Shown piece by piece: positions 34,117 to 44,635 of a stretch of DNA of 64,000 nt. The position numbers and the translations under genes are program-made. Origin of the DNA: Trichuris trichiura (Eukaryota > Nematoda > Enoplea > Trichinellida > Trichuridae); assembly GCA_037903355.1 (NCBI GenBank), contig JBAJFE010000042.1:2430001-2494000 (forward strand), given 5' to 3'. Under the pieces are notes generated by a model. It searched no databases. It was not told where the DNA came from and worked only from the letters and a program-made list of their open reading frames with translations. Positions within the stretch are counted from its first letter, which is position 1, and every line of letters starts with the position of its first letter.

Positions 34117-34415
34117 ATAGTTTTCTAGATGTTTTACGGCTTTTCCCGTTCTTATCTGCTTGGTATCTGTAATTAGAACGAAACAGTTGCTCTACCAGCG
34201 GGTGGATGAGCGGTTATTAGGAAAAATTGAACGGGACCAATACATTCAACTTTACTTTTCAGAGCTTTCGGAACGGTCTAATTCCGTCGTCAGTGATGTG
34301 CTCAATTTGTCCTAATAATCGCTCATCCACTTGCTGGTAGAGCAATTGTTTCGTTTGAATTACAGATACCAGGCAGATAAGAATGGAAAAGCCGTAAAAG
34401 ATCTAGAAAACTATA
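34117..34415. repeat. Foldback repeat, family 2, copy c
   Basis: A 299 bp inverted repeat has arms starting TAGTTTTCTAGATGTTTTAC and sharing CTACCAGCGGGTGGATGAGC and GGTTATTAGG with copies a and b. The loop carries the hammerhead-like core on the minus strand (34261-34293): CTGACGA, C, stem GGAA paired with TTCC across a nine-base loop, then GAAAGCTC. The stem sequence differs completely from GGGTC/GACCC yet still pairs. Confidence 0.8.
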
Positions 34416-34510
34416 ATAAGGGAGTTTATTACCATTCATAAGCCATTATGACTTAAGAAATTGACTTACAATAGTATGAGGTACCTAAGCCTAATATGGG
34501 GAAATGAGAA

Positions 34511-34782
34511 ACTAAATGCAACGGGTGAATGATAGCTCATCATAGTAACACGAGGTATTAGCAATACGCGCAGGGTTGAGAAGACATAAGAATAGAAAAA
34601 ACCATTTTCTCAGGTCACATCATGGAATCCTACCACTACATACACAAAAAAATACTGCGCTTCTATTATGTTCAGCAGCGATTCGTCAATGTCTGCTAAA
34701 AATTAAGTCAGTGTTTTCAGAAGACAAACCGCGCTTAGTCAAATCCGCGGATAAAAAGACCGCGGATAACGAGGGCCTACTG
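34511..34782. mobile_element. Tigger-related dispersed segment, copy 1
   Basis: This 272 bp segment is about 94% identical to 39126-39396. It ends in CCGCGGATAACGAGGGCCTACTG followed by TA, the Tigger-type terminal sequence, with a tandem CCGCGGATAAAAAG just inside. The left boundary lacks a terminal repeat, so it looks like a solo end of a larger element. A short frame crossing it is not considered coding. Confidence 0.75.
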
Positions 34783-35647
34783 TATTTTTAACTGTTCCAG
34801 CATCATCACTGTCTCTGCAAGAGACGCTTGTAACTGTAAAGGCAGACAGGAACCGCCTCTTGGATAAGCCGGGGAGGAACAACAAGAATGCTATCATTCT
34901 AAACGCTGTTCAATCAAAGCTGCAACTGCTTCAACCTTGCAGTGCCAGGAATACAAGGGCGCGGGTACGTCGCCACAAGTCACATGAATGAAGAGGCAGC
35001 GGCGAAATTTCTCTTCTTCCGGAAACAATTGCAAAGCGCTGCACAAGGGAAGGTCTTTAGGCAACAACTGACGCGAAGTATACATGGCAGGGCGCATTGC
35101 CCCAGGTTTGGTTGATTGCAAGGAGAAGCGCCTGACCTTTCTCGGCAACAATCCTAACCTATACGTGAACCACGAGATCGTTTCCGGCCGCTTGAGCTGG
35201 TCCACTCAGCTGGTCACTGCTACACGCACCATTCTGCGCAATGTGAATAGCGATAGAGCACCAGGATGTGAACGTCAAATTACGACATATCATTTCAGTG
35301 GCACAATAATGCTTTTTCTCCAGTTGTCAAACAGAAGCATTGACAGGCGGATTTCTTGGCAATCTGATGGTTGAATCAGTCGCCTAAAGACAAACAGCTA
35401 CGTTACAGTTATGGTTCAGCTGCTACAAAATTCCGCCAGCATTTCCACCGCCATTGTGCGACAAGGAACGCACGTAAGCAAACGACAGAGCATCAAAGTT
35501 GAGGAAATAAAATGTCGGTAAACACTGCGCTCACGGTTGCAAGGAAGAAGCTGAGAGATTACGTGATCCCGTATCTTTGACCTTTTTCCAGTGGAATCAG
35601 CCGCCCAGCAGCGTACACGCGCAGCAGAGATGACAGCTTAATATCAG
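34783..35647. other. No gene recognised
   Basis: Upstream region of the Kunitz gene; slightly GC-richer than neighbours, no supported feature. Confidence 0.45.
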
Positions 35648-35655
35648 TATAAAAG
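35648..35655 (+). promoter_or_regulatory. TATA box of the Kunitz gene
   Basis: TATAAAAG lies 53 bp before the ATG, and an initiator-like TCAGTC sits about 27 bp downstream of it, at about 35675. Together they give a standard core promoter with a leader of about 25 nt. Confidence 0.7.
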
Positions 35656-35700
35656 AAGAGAGCGGATTGCATCAGTCACACTGCTACTTTGGTTAAAGCA

Positions 35701-36467
35701 ATGGAAACGAAACTTCCGTTTGCACTGCTTTTCTTGCTACCGATAGCTATGTTGCAAACATTGAACGAAGCAATATCCGCTGGTAGGCGCAACAGACAGC
35801 TCAACTTGCAAAGTTACTAATCCTACTTGCAGCCAGCGCTGGCCAACCCGAGCGCAAAGATCCATCGGTATGCCAACTTCAACCAGACGCTGGGCCATGC
35901 AATGCAGCAGATCGCCAATGGTATTACAACATTACCTTAAAGGAATGTGCACTGTTCGTCTACGGTGGTTGTCAGGGCAACGGGAACAGATTTGAAAAGA
36001 AGGGAGCCTGCACCAGACTGTGCGTCAAGGGAGGAAAGAGGAATCCGTGCAAACAGCCCTTAAACGTTGGCCTAGGTATGGCTTCAATACAAAGATACTA
36101 CTATGTTCAAGACCTGGACGAGTGTCACTTCTTCCATTACGGAGGATCCAAGGGAAACGAAAACAACTTTAAGACGCAACAAGAATGCGAAGCAAAGTGC
36201 CTCAAGGATAAAATGAAGAGTCCGTGCCACCAGCCCTTGGACCTTGGCCTAGGTATGGGTGTAATACTTAGATATGCCTATAGTCAAGAGCTGGACGAGT
36301 GCCACTTCTTCCAATACCGAGGAAATGGGGGGAACGAAAACAACTTCAACACAAAGCGAGAGTGCGAAGCAAGATGCGTCATAACCCGGAATCCATGGTC
36401 TGACCTTGTAATAGAACCAACCGAGGATACCTCTTTTGTTAAGAAGCAGGCGCCGCATAGAAGGTGA
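35701..36467 (+). CDS. Secreted three-domain Kunitz protein, 238 aa
   Basis: Two exons (35701-35782, 35833-36467) separated by a 50 bp intron. Exon 1 is almost exactly a signal peptide (FALLFLLPIAML). Domain 1 (Cys41-Cys91) is canonical, CX8CX15CX7CX12CX3C, with GPCNA so the P1 residue is Asn51. Domain 2 (Cys100-Cys150) and domain 3 (Cys159-Cys209) keep cysteines 1, 3, 5 and 6 at exact spacing. Both have lost cysteines 2 and 4 (Gly109/Ser133; Gly168/Asn192), so the reactive-loop disulfide is absent. The two share PL(N/D)xGLGM and DECHFF, so they arose by a recent internal duplication. Probably a secreted protease inhibitor, with domains 2-3 possibly binding something else. Confidence 0.92.
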
Positions 36468-37879
36468 TCATCGCTTCGCCCTCATGTGCCACAAATTGAG
36501 GACAGACGCCTTTGAGAACAGACGTGCTGCCATCACCAGGGTTGCCCAAGCGTCGCCTATGATAACTAATTTCGGTCATTCAGTAAAACCTGTTGGAAAA
36601 CATTCTTAACGCTTTAACTCAGGAACCTACTATGCGCGTACAAACAGTTTAGCGGCTAGCGACACTCGTCAACGCACGGCAATGAAATATGCAATACGAC
36701 GCAGCAGATAGGAAAGGCGAGTCGGCTTTGCTTATTTCGGAAGTTTCTAGTAGAAAAAATTGTGCATTTTGCGAAAACAGTGTCGGTTGCTATTGACAGA
36801 ACCGCGTCAACGATGGGCAGCCAGCGAGCCTTCAGTGCTTTTCCGAAGCAGGTTGCCCCGGATCTACTGGTTATTCGCCGCGTTGTCCGTCGACAACACG
36901 TGCTCGTCTGGACTCTTCACTGCGGTAGCTCAGTGGAGCGGTCGGCAAAACGGAAAGTGAATCTTTGAATGACAAGCCGTTTCGCCACTTGTGCTAACAA
37001 AATGACCAAGAGTACAACGACCTCTTGCTGCGTACTGAAGAGCACTGGGGTCGAACGGCGACTGTCTACCGCGCTTCTATGGCATCTTTGAAACGGTCTT
37101 GCAAACGTTCGACAAGCATGACGTTTCGCCGCGGCGGAACTTTAGAACCCTTCGCTGTGACGTCCCGACCGTGAGCGACTAGTTGTGTAAGTTCAACGAA
37201 ATAAACCTGCTTTTGCAAGATGACGTCGATTCGATGGGGACCAGAGCGATCTTATGCCCTCTTCATTCGACGCTTCAATGCATGAAGCGCACTACTGCAT
37301 GCGCCAATTCTTCCAAGTCACCCAGTGTTTCAGAAATAGAAAGAATGCGGAAGCTTGATGACCAGCACGTTGAAGATTATTGCCGGCACATATAGATACG
37401 GAGACGGGACTTCTCGGAACAATATGAAGATGTTATCGGGATAAAAATAAATTGCGGGATGTTGAAGCCACGTTCGGAAGCAGAAAACGCTGAATTGACT
37501 TTGCAAAAACAATTAATAGAACCACACATGAACGAGCAGCTGTGGGTAAAATATAAAAGTGGAAACGCAGCTTTACGGTTCCAGGGGGTCGTTCACAAAG
37601 GTGTGCTGTGCTATGGGCCGTCATAAAGTTACTCTTTGTCACCCTTCTGTCGTCCTACCTGCACAGAAGGGCAGTTACCGTGTTCACTGACCTTTTGAGG
37701 AAGGAGCGAAAGTGGTGGAATGTTGCTAAACTGAAGACAGACAGGCGAGCGGCCACCCTTCCGGTGATCTGGGGTCGCTAGCAAAACACTAAACGTACGC
37801 GGTAACACAGAGCAAAAGCGCGAACTTGAAACGGCATTGCGAAACGCCGCACAAGGACAACAGCGCACCTGATCACCTC
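36468..37879. other. No gene recognised
   Basis: GC-richer stretch with several short overlapping frames (36760-36968, 37629-37868). None has a signal peptide, domain or splice context. A TATAAAAG at about 37550 has no convincing gene after it. Confidence 0.4.
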
Positions 37880-37933
37880 AGCACGTCACAGCCAGCTGCG
37901 CGCTGGTGTCCCAGTCAGCGACTACGATCACCT

Positions 37934-38051
37934 CCCTACGATCATACTACGTTGAACGCACCGCATCCCGTCAAATCTACGAACGTAACGAACGTTAGCC
38001 TGGGCTAGTACTATGGTTGGAGACGACGTCTGAACACTCAGTGCCGTAGGC
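37934..38051 (+). rRNA. 5S rRNA copy A, probably a pseudogene
   Basis: The sequence follows the nematode 5S pattern: CCTACGATCATACTACGTTG at the 5' end, GCACCGCATCCCGTC, GCTAGTACTATGGTTGGAG, and a 3' end GTGCCGTAGGC that pairs with the 5' end, followed by CCCTTTTT as Pol III stop. The internal control region corresponding to AAGTTAAG is altered to ACGTAACG, so transcription is doubtful. Confidence 0.8.
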
Positions 38052-38766
38052 CCTTTTTGTCCATGTCTTCAGTTTTGTTAGAGAGCCCTCCGCCAAAAAT
38101 TCCTCGTGCGCTTAGCTCACGAAACATTCGCCCTTGCCGTCATACTCAAATTCTCATCACACAGGAAACGAAAGACTGCATACACACAATGTATTCATGC
38201 CACGAACGCACCGCGCTACTACCTGTTTCGAAATTTTCTCACTTCATGAACTCCATTAGATTCTACAACCCTGCATCTACTTGTGCAACAAGACGGACGT
38301 CGAAAAATGGCGAAACGCTGATCTACCACGCCCAGTTTCTTTCACAATGATGCACGATCCGTTTACACGGGTGCAAGACCATTACGACTACCTGATTAAG
38401 ACCTGAGCACTACTGAGACAGTTGTACATCTCTCGCACAGTGGGGAAGCGGGAACACCCAGAAATGTATTCGCCCACTCCAATTTAAACCACTTGTTTTC
38501 AACCGCATAGGGACTTTTCGGTAACAGGCCGACCGTAAGCAGGAAATGCCTGCAGCTTCCAAAACTGGGGATCGAGAAGGGCGCACCACGTATACTGATA
38601 GAATCCGTCAGCTAGACGACACTAATCAGCGCCTGTAGGATCAGTGAACTTCCTCTGTTTAAATTTTATTGATGGAGGATCAGTTAGTGAACATGCGGAA
38701 ATTTTCTATTCCTTTCACAGCATTGCCTCTCTTCTGCGACTGGGAAAGCACGTCACGGCTGCACTT

Positions 38767-38885
38767 GCCTACGATCATACTACGTTGAAGGCACCGCATC
38801 CCGTCGGATCTGCTAAGTTAAGGAACGTTAGGCTGAGCTAGTACTACGGTTGGAGACAACGTGGGAACACTCAGTGTCGTAGGCC
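38767..38885 (+). rRNA. 5S rRNA copy B
   Basis: A 119 bp gene of the same type whose ends GCCTACG and CGTAGGC pair as the terminal helix. The internal promoter block CTAAGTTAAGGAACGTTAGG is well kept, and it ends before CATTTTT. It fits the nematode 5S length and helices. It is more likely functional than copy A, but a T/C-type mismatch here and there suggests it may be a dispersed variant rather than part of the main array. Confidence 0.85.
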
Positions 38886-39125
38886 ATTTTTGCCCGTGTC
38901 TTCTGTTTTGCAGGAGGGAGCTGCATGAACCGCTCACCGTGCTGTTAGCTCAGGCAACACGCGCCTTTGTGTGATAAGCAAATTCTTGTCCCGCAGGAGA
39001 CCGAAGATTGCATTTGCAGAATGTATTTGTGCTATCAACGTACCAATGTTATTAAAACATTCAAAATTTTTTCACTTCATGATCTCTAGATTTTATAATC
39101 CCGCATGTATTCGTATAAATACTAT

Positions 39126-39396
39126 ACTAAATGCAACAGGTGATTGATAGCTCATCATAGTAACACGAGGTATTAGCATTACGCGCAGGGTTGAGAAGAC
39201 ATAGGAATAGAAAAAACCATTTTCTCGGGTCACATCATGGAATCCTACCACTACATACACAAAAAAATACTCGCTGCTATTATGTTCAGCAGCGATTCGT
39301 CAATCTCTGCTAAAAATTAAGTCAGTGTTTTCAGAAGACAAACCGCGCTGAGTCAAATCCGCGGATAAAAAGACCGCGGATAACGAGGGCTTACTG
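39126..39396. mobile_element. Tigger-related dispersed segment, copy 2
   Basis: Nearly the same as 34511-34782 (GGTATTAGCATTACGCGCAG, GACATAGGAATAG and the double CCGCGGATAA end), finishing in TTACTG followed by TA. High similarity to copy 1 implies recent spread. Confidence 0.75.
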
Positions 39397-39705
39397 TAGT
39401 GTGTCAAAAACTCTTACGTTCTCACCTCTGAGCCGACTACCCCCCCCTGATCCTCCCTTCCAGCCAGTCAGAATCGCCGCAGGGCACAGCGGCATGCAAC
39501 TTACTCTTATGCAGGAGGCACAATATCTGATCCGCAGTCCATACCTTCCTATGCCCTTCAACACGATCGCTCAGGCGGTGCATGTGCCCTCATAGCCCAA
39601 AAGGGCCTTTCTGAAGGCTCCCTTGGCGATTTGCCTCCCCTAGACTTCAAAAGGACTCCCGGTGGGAACATGATTCACCGTGAAAATCACTGACCTAAAA
39701 TAGAG

Positions 39706-39962
39706 GGTCTTTTCCATTAGATGCCCGGAAGGTACTGTAGATAGAGCTAAAATCAAGTTCCATTAGTCCAAATACCCGCAGGTAGCCTAAACAAAGGTAA
39801 GCGCTGATTTAAAGTTTGCGTTTAAGCTGCGTATGGTTACTGGGATCTGCAGAATTTGATTTTTTAAGTTTAAGCTAAGGCTGCATGTGGTTATCCGAAG
39901 CATCAGAACTTGATTTTAAACCCACGTACAGTACTCACCAGCTGTCTAATGGATAAGACCCG
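39706..39962. repeat. Possible short inverted-repeat element
   Basis: Ends GGGTCTTTTCCATTAGATG and its complement CTGTCTAATGGATAAGACCC are about 255 bp apart. Inside is a two-copy direct repeat of about 55 bp (GTTTAAGCTGCGTATGGTTA and TTTAAGCTAAGGCTGCATGT). No clear target duplication, so MITE status is tentative. Confidence 0.45.
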
Positions 39963-40788
39963 AAATATCTAAGCAAAGTATTAAGAGGGTGGGGTTAGTC
40001 AGTCGTAATTTAGATAAAACCAAAATGCCCTCTGGCATAAAATGCGGCGTTAATTATTCTGTGGAATAAGAACAATGCGTAAGCCAATAGTTTGGCTATT
40101 CGCCGGTTACTTGTGAACCTTCTGGCATTCAGTGACACTTTCATTGACTTTCAAGGTTCAGTTTCATTAAACTTAGCTATTTTTAAGACTTTGTCTCCCA
40201 GGCGCCCCACCGTCACACTGTAAGTTTGCTAACCATCTTGTCCTGCCCTTACCTAAAGCTAAGCCTAAATATAAGGCTTATGTCTGCTTAGATTTGGATA
40301 AGGGCAAAAAAAGTGATTGGCATGCTCTCCAGTAAAAGCATAACAAGTTGCTTGCCAGAAAGAAAGTTCATTTTTCAGACGGTGGGGCATCTAAGAAACA
40401 AGATTCTACTTTATAACTTTGAAATAAGGACGGCTTTGTTTATTGAAAGTATGCTTACGTTAAGGGCTACAGGTGGCACATTTTTATGCCATCCGTCCAT
40501 GTTGTTTTTCGTTCACCTTTTTCCAAGAGCAACACAGGCTCAGCATGGCAATAGCGTTCTAAAAGTCGCATCTGCCTTTTCAGCGGCAGCAAGAACTCTC
40601 CCTAGGTTAATAGTTATCTTAACTCGACATAGAAAACTTGCATTTAAAGCATTGTCTTTACGTCAAATGTTTTTTAAGATTTATCGGTTAGGTAAGAAGA
40701 TATGACAACTGTTTTCCAAATTGATGGCCGAAAAATACATTTATTTCTTTGAACTTGATTTTGCTTACAGTGTAACCAGTGCTTTCTA
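39963..40788. other. 5' flank of LTV1
   Basis: No gene. Two nested inverted matches occur (GGCGCCCCACCGTC near 40201 with GACGGTGGGGCATC near 40378; TGCCCTTA with TAAGGGCA). A TTTTGCTTACAG acceptor 19 bp before the LTV1 ATG could be a trans-splice site or the end of a leader intron. Confidence 0.45.
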
Positions 40789-42493
40789 ATGGGAAAGAAA
40801 AGGAGGTTTATAGACAAAAAGAAGGCCATACGTTTCCGTTTGGCCGTAAGAAGCCAGAAGGACCCGCTTATAGTTAGCACAGCTCCAGAAAATGTACTTG
40901 TACCGGAATCTTCGTCCTGGAAAAGAGAGAAAGAATTAACCAAAGAGGAGCGACTTGCCGAGCAGGCCAAATACGGCATCTATTTTGAGGACGACGACTA
41001 CGATTATTTGCAGCATTTGAAAGATGCTAACGAATTGGAACCAGTGTCAATTTTTGAGGAGCATTACCGCATCTTCAGTACCGGCCAGGTGGTCGAAGCT
41101 GGCAAAACGGTTTGTCTGTTTATTCTTCACAAAAAAGCATTATTTCTGTTCTATGTCGTTGATTTAATTTCGTGACAGAGTTGTTGTTTAGGTTGTGCCG
41201 TCGACACTGCTCGGTAGTCAGGGAGTGCAACTGAAGGTTGGCTTGTTGAATCAAGCAGCCCCGCAATCAGGTAAAACATTTCTCCAAGGTGTCTTTGCTC
41301 TACAGATTGCTGTTAAGGTCCCCATCCTGAACTCGATCCTGATATAGTGGCAGCTCTGGATGACGATGGATTTGATTTCACCAATCCGGAAAACTGTTTG
41401 GAAGACGACTTTGTTATTAAGGCCAATGCACCTCTTGAAACGTCCGAGCGGGGTACCGCAGAGAATCGTTACCTTGAACAAAATTTTTCTATGGATGAAG
41501 ACGTGCAACTCTTTGATGACCGGAGGTCTAGATTTTCCGGTATCTCTTCACTTACGTCATCAACTATGCGACGTTCCGAGGGTTTACAACTGCTTGACCA
41601 ACGGTTTGAAAAGGTAGAATTTTGCCAAGATTACAACTTCCCCCGTCTTCCTTTCTTCTTGGAAAAGCAACACACGTTCAACGCATTCTATTTAAAGGTA
41701 CTGGAAGAGTACGAAGACGACGACTTGAATAATGAAGATTGTTTTGGCGCTGCGACTGGAACCTTGGAGCCGAAAAGTGATCGTCTTCGATTGTTAGTTA
41801 AAGAATACAATACGGATGACGTGAAGTACAAGTAACTTTGACTTTATAACGACTTTACAATTGTTTTATTGTTGCTTCGTTAAGAGAGAATGAAATTGAG
41901 GATGACTCGGAGCGCTTGGACTTCAAGAATAAAACCCTTCTTCTGGCCTCGACCGAGCCTGTTTTCGAAAAAGTAGAAATAAAACCTACAAAAGCTGCTT
42001 TCGATTGCGAATCGGTTATCAGTAAGTGTTCTACGTTCTTTTGCCTATTTTGGAAGTTCCGCTTTTATTTATTAGGCTTGAATTCAAGCTTTTACAATCA
42101 GCCTACGGTCATAGATGTTCCGGTCAGGAAAAGAAAACTTTCAAAAAGCAGCTGCTTTCCATTAGAATCCATTGAGTTTCCAAATCGTCGCAATAGTGAA
42201 AGCTCAACTGCATGCAGCGAATGCAGCCAGCCATATTCTTATCTTGTCGCTTCAAATGTTCGACAAAAGAATGAGACGCCAGAAGAGCGTAGACTTCGCA
42301 AGAAACTGTTCAAACAGGAATGTCGGGTGAGCTTCTCTTCAAGGCGTTATTTTGCTTAACTTTGTGTCATCAATTTCAGGAGCGTAGGATGCGAAAGAAA
42401 GAGCTGAAAATTGTTTTCAAAACAGAAGAATTGCGCGCCAAATTGCTAGAAGCTAATACACTCCGAAATTTGAAACAGATCAAGCTGCAATAA
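40789..42493 (+). CDS. LTV1: LTV1-like 40S ribosome assembly factor, 471 aa
   Basis: Six exons (40789-41109, 41192-41270, 41318-41831, 41885-42021, 42076-42326, 42380-42493) join in perfect phase to 471 residues, close to the animal LTV1 length. The N-terminus KKRRFIDKKKAIRFRLAVRS, the central PDIVAALDDD...FTNPENCLEDDF block and the C-terminal ETPEERRLRKK coiled-coil segment are family signatures. LTV1 helps assemble and export small ribosomal subunit precursors and is released after phosphorylation by casein kinase 1. All introns are 47-82 bp. The AATAAA polyadenylation signal (42489-42494) overlaps the TAA stop. A good acceptor lies just upstream of the ATG. Confidence 0.95.
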
Positions 42494-42865
42494 ACCTGCT
42501 CTTAAGTTAATTGAAAAATCGGAAAGGCAATTTTTTTGCTCACGGTGAATTGATATTAATAATGTACAGTAGTTAGCAATATTAGCCTTATAATCCTGCG
42601 CCCATATTTACTGGTAATTTAAAGTAACTGAAGTAGCGGTTTTAAAAGGCTCTTTTATCTTCGTTTTCGTTCTTCGTTTCGCGACTAGCATTCAAGTCAG
42701 TTTGAACTTGCAAACCTTTCTTGCCTCTACTGTTAGGCCCTAGTCAAACGGTTTTACGTTTACAGTTGAGCATGGTTTTCCTCATTTCTAATTCTGGTAT
42801 TTCGAGCGATAGTAACCTCGCATTTGCAACTTATAATCCCATCTCTATCCGGGGAAATGCAACTT
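42494..42865. other. 3' flank of LTV1
   Basis: No gene or repeat seen; AT-rich. Confidence 0.45.
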
Positions 42866-43909
42866 AACCAACCTTACTCCAAGTCAAATCAACTTGGCTT
42901 AGAAGCAATTAGTCCTGTTGCCATACCTCCATCCACGTATTCGGTTTGTCTGATGTAAATTCAGTATACAGGATACGTAGAAATTACGTATAGGAAAATT
43001 ACACAACGAGCATGTGTGTATACTATACAGAGCATGCATGCAGTGCACGCTGCTTACATGCATCATATCGTCTGCTCTCCTGAGTTTCTCCAGTATATGC
43101 GTGATACAGAGATTGTATATTGAATATACAATATCTGCATCTCATTGCAGTGCTTTGCCTATAAGCAGAATACCTGCGAAACCCACGGTTTCTAACGGTA
43201 CGAGTGTAGTACGTATTCCGTATATAGTTGCATATGAGGATTATTTAGGTTGCATATGACTTCTGCGTGGTACAAGTTGCTTATAACTTGGATGACTATG
43301 GCGTAAATGATCTCTACAGCATAGGTGTACTATAAATGACTTATATGACTGCATGCGTGGGATGTCCATGGAATCTATGACATTTACATGATTTAAGTTG
43401 CGTATAAAGAAAGTATTTGTGATACCTTTTCTTCGGCACGCATACAGTGTCTATATTCTACATACCTGCATACAAGGAATATTTGGTGTGCATGTGGCAC
43501 AGATTATTTCATATTGCTTATAAATAAGATATTTATGTTATAAAGGGTTTTCAGCTAAACATGCTGTGTCTTTGGCATACATACCTGCCTGTAGGACATA
43601 TTTATGACCTATGTGGCATGCGTGTGGTATATTGCATGTGTGGAGTAGAGACACTAGATACTACACATACGTTCTTTATAAGCAATGTATATCACGTGCA
43701 TAGCAGATATAGCACAAATGAATTTTGTAAGCAAGTATATATAGCATAGATACTGCATTTGTGCCTTAAGACCCTGTATATCACAAATATCCTATTTGTA
43801 AACAGTATGTGCTGCATTTATGCCACATATATGCTAAATATTTTCTACATGCAGATATATACAGCGTAGATATTATATGTATGCTCTAAAAAACATAACA
43901 CAAGTATTG

Positions 43910-44635
43910 TTTTGAAGATATAGTGTCTTCGTACGGGACCAAATAATTTCATTGTTTGGTTTCTTTTTGTACGGATTTTTCGTGTCCCGTTGAATAGACT
44001 TTTATTAATAAACTTTTATTAATAAACTCTCCGGAGCTTTCGGGTCATTCGTGACCCGTCATCAGCGGTCATAAGTTGTAGGTATGGTTTTTGGCAGCGA
44101 ATGCCATCTGTCGTTTCTGTGGATTTTAAAGCGGGCATTTTTTATTGTTTGGTTTCTTTTTGTACGGATTTTTCGTGTCCCGTTGAATAGACTTTTATTA
44201 ATAAACTCTCCGGAGCTTTCGGGTCATTCGTGACCCGTCGTCAAGTGGGATTTGGACAAATATTGTGACGCGGTATAATTGTTGCACACTCAACAAATGA
44301 AAAAGAAAAAGAAAAAGGAAGAAGAAGAAAGAAAGATGAAGAAAAGTGAATGCAATATGAAAAGACAAATCTAGAAGACATACGGAACAAGGAAAAGAAT
44401 TGCGCTGACAGACTCAAATGCAAGAACCTACCAACGGAAAACTTTAAAAAATGCCTGCTTTAAAATCCACAGAAACGGCAGATGGCATTCGCTGCCAAAA
44501 ACCATACCTACAACTTATGACCGCTGATGACGGGTCACGAATGACCCGAAAGCTCCGGAGAGTTTATTAATAAAAGTTTATTAATAAAAGTCTATTCAAC
44601 GGGACACGAAAAATCCGTACAAAAAGAAACCAAAC
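43910..44635. mobile_element. Foldback element with hammerhead-like motif, copy 3 (nested)
   Basis: A 726 bp element is flanked by the 13 bp direct repeat AACACAAGTATTG (43897-43909 and 44636-44648). The left arm starts TAGTGTCTTCGTACGGGACC and contains two successive TTTGGTTTCTTTTTGTACGG units and two modules on the minus strand (about 44030-44078 and 44207-44244). The right arm has one module on the plus strand (44524-44561) with outer sequence complementary to the left arm. The central about 200 bp are purine-rich. Confidence 0.88.
44524..44561 (+). ncRNA. Hammerhead-ribozyme-like core (unproven)
   Basis: CTGATGA (44524-44530), extra C, GGGTC, loop ACGAAT, GACCC, GAAA, then GCTCCGGAG. Same plan and same caveats as the copy at 5493: unpaired base next to stem II and no obvious stem I. 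Confidence 0.35.

Larger units (their letters stand above)
37880..39110 (+). repeat. Two tandem 5S rDNA-like units, diverged
   Basis: Both 5S copies are preceded by AGCACGTCAC-GCTGC-type sequence and followed by about 270 bp of homologous spacer. Shared spacer landmarks include GTGTCTTC, GTTTTG, TTTCACTTCATGA and CCTGCAT/CCCGCATGTATTCGT. The unit length is about 833 bp. Spacers have diverged more than the 5S parts. Confidence 0.8.

Noticed and set aside
44241..44423. 60-codon Phe/Ser-rich minus-strand frame
   Set aside because: Reads the purine-rich centre of the nested foldback; low complexity.
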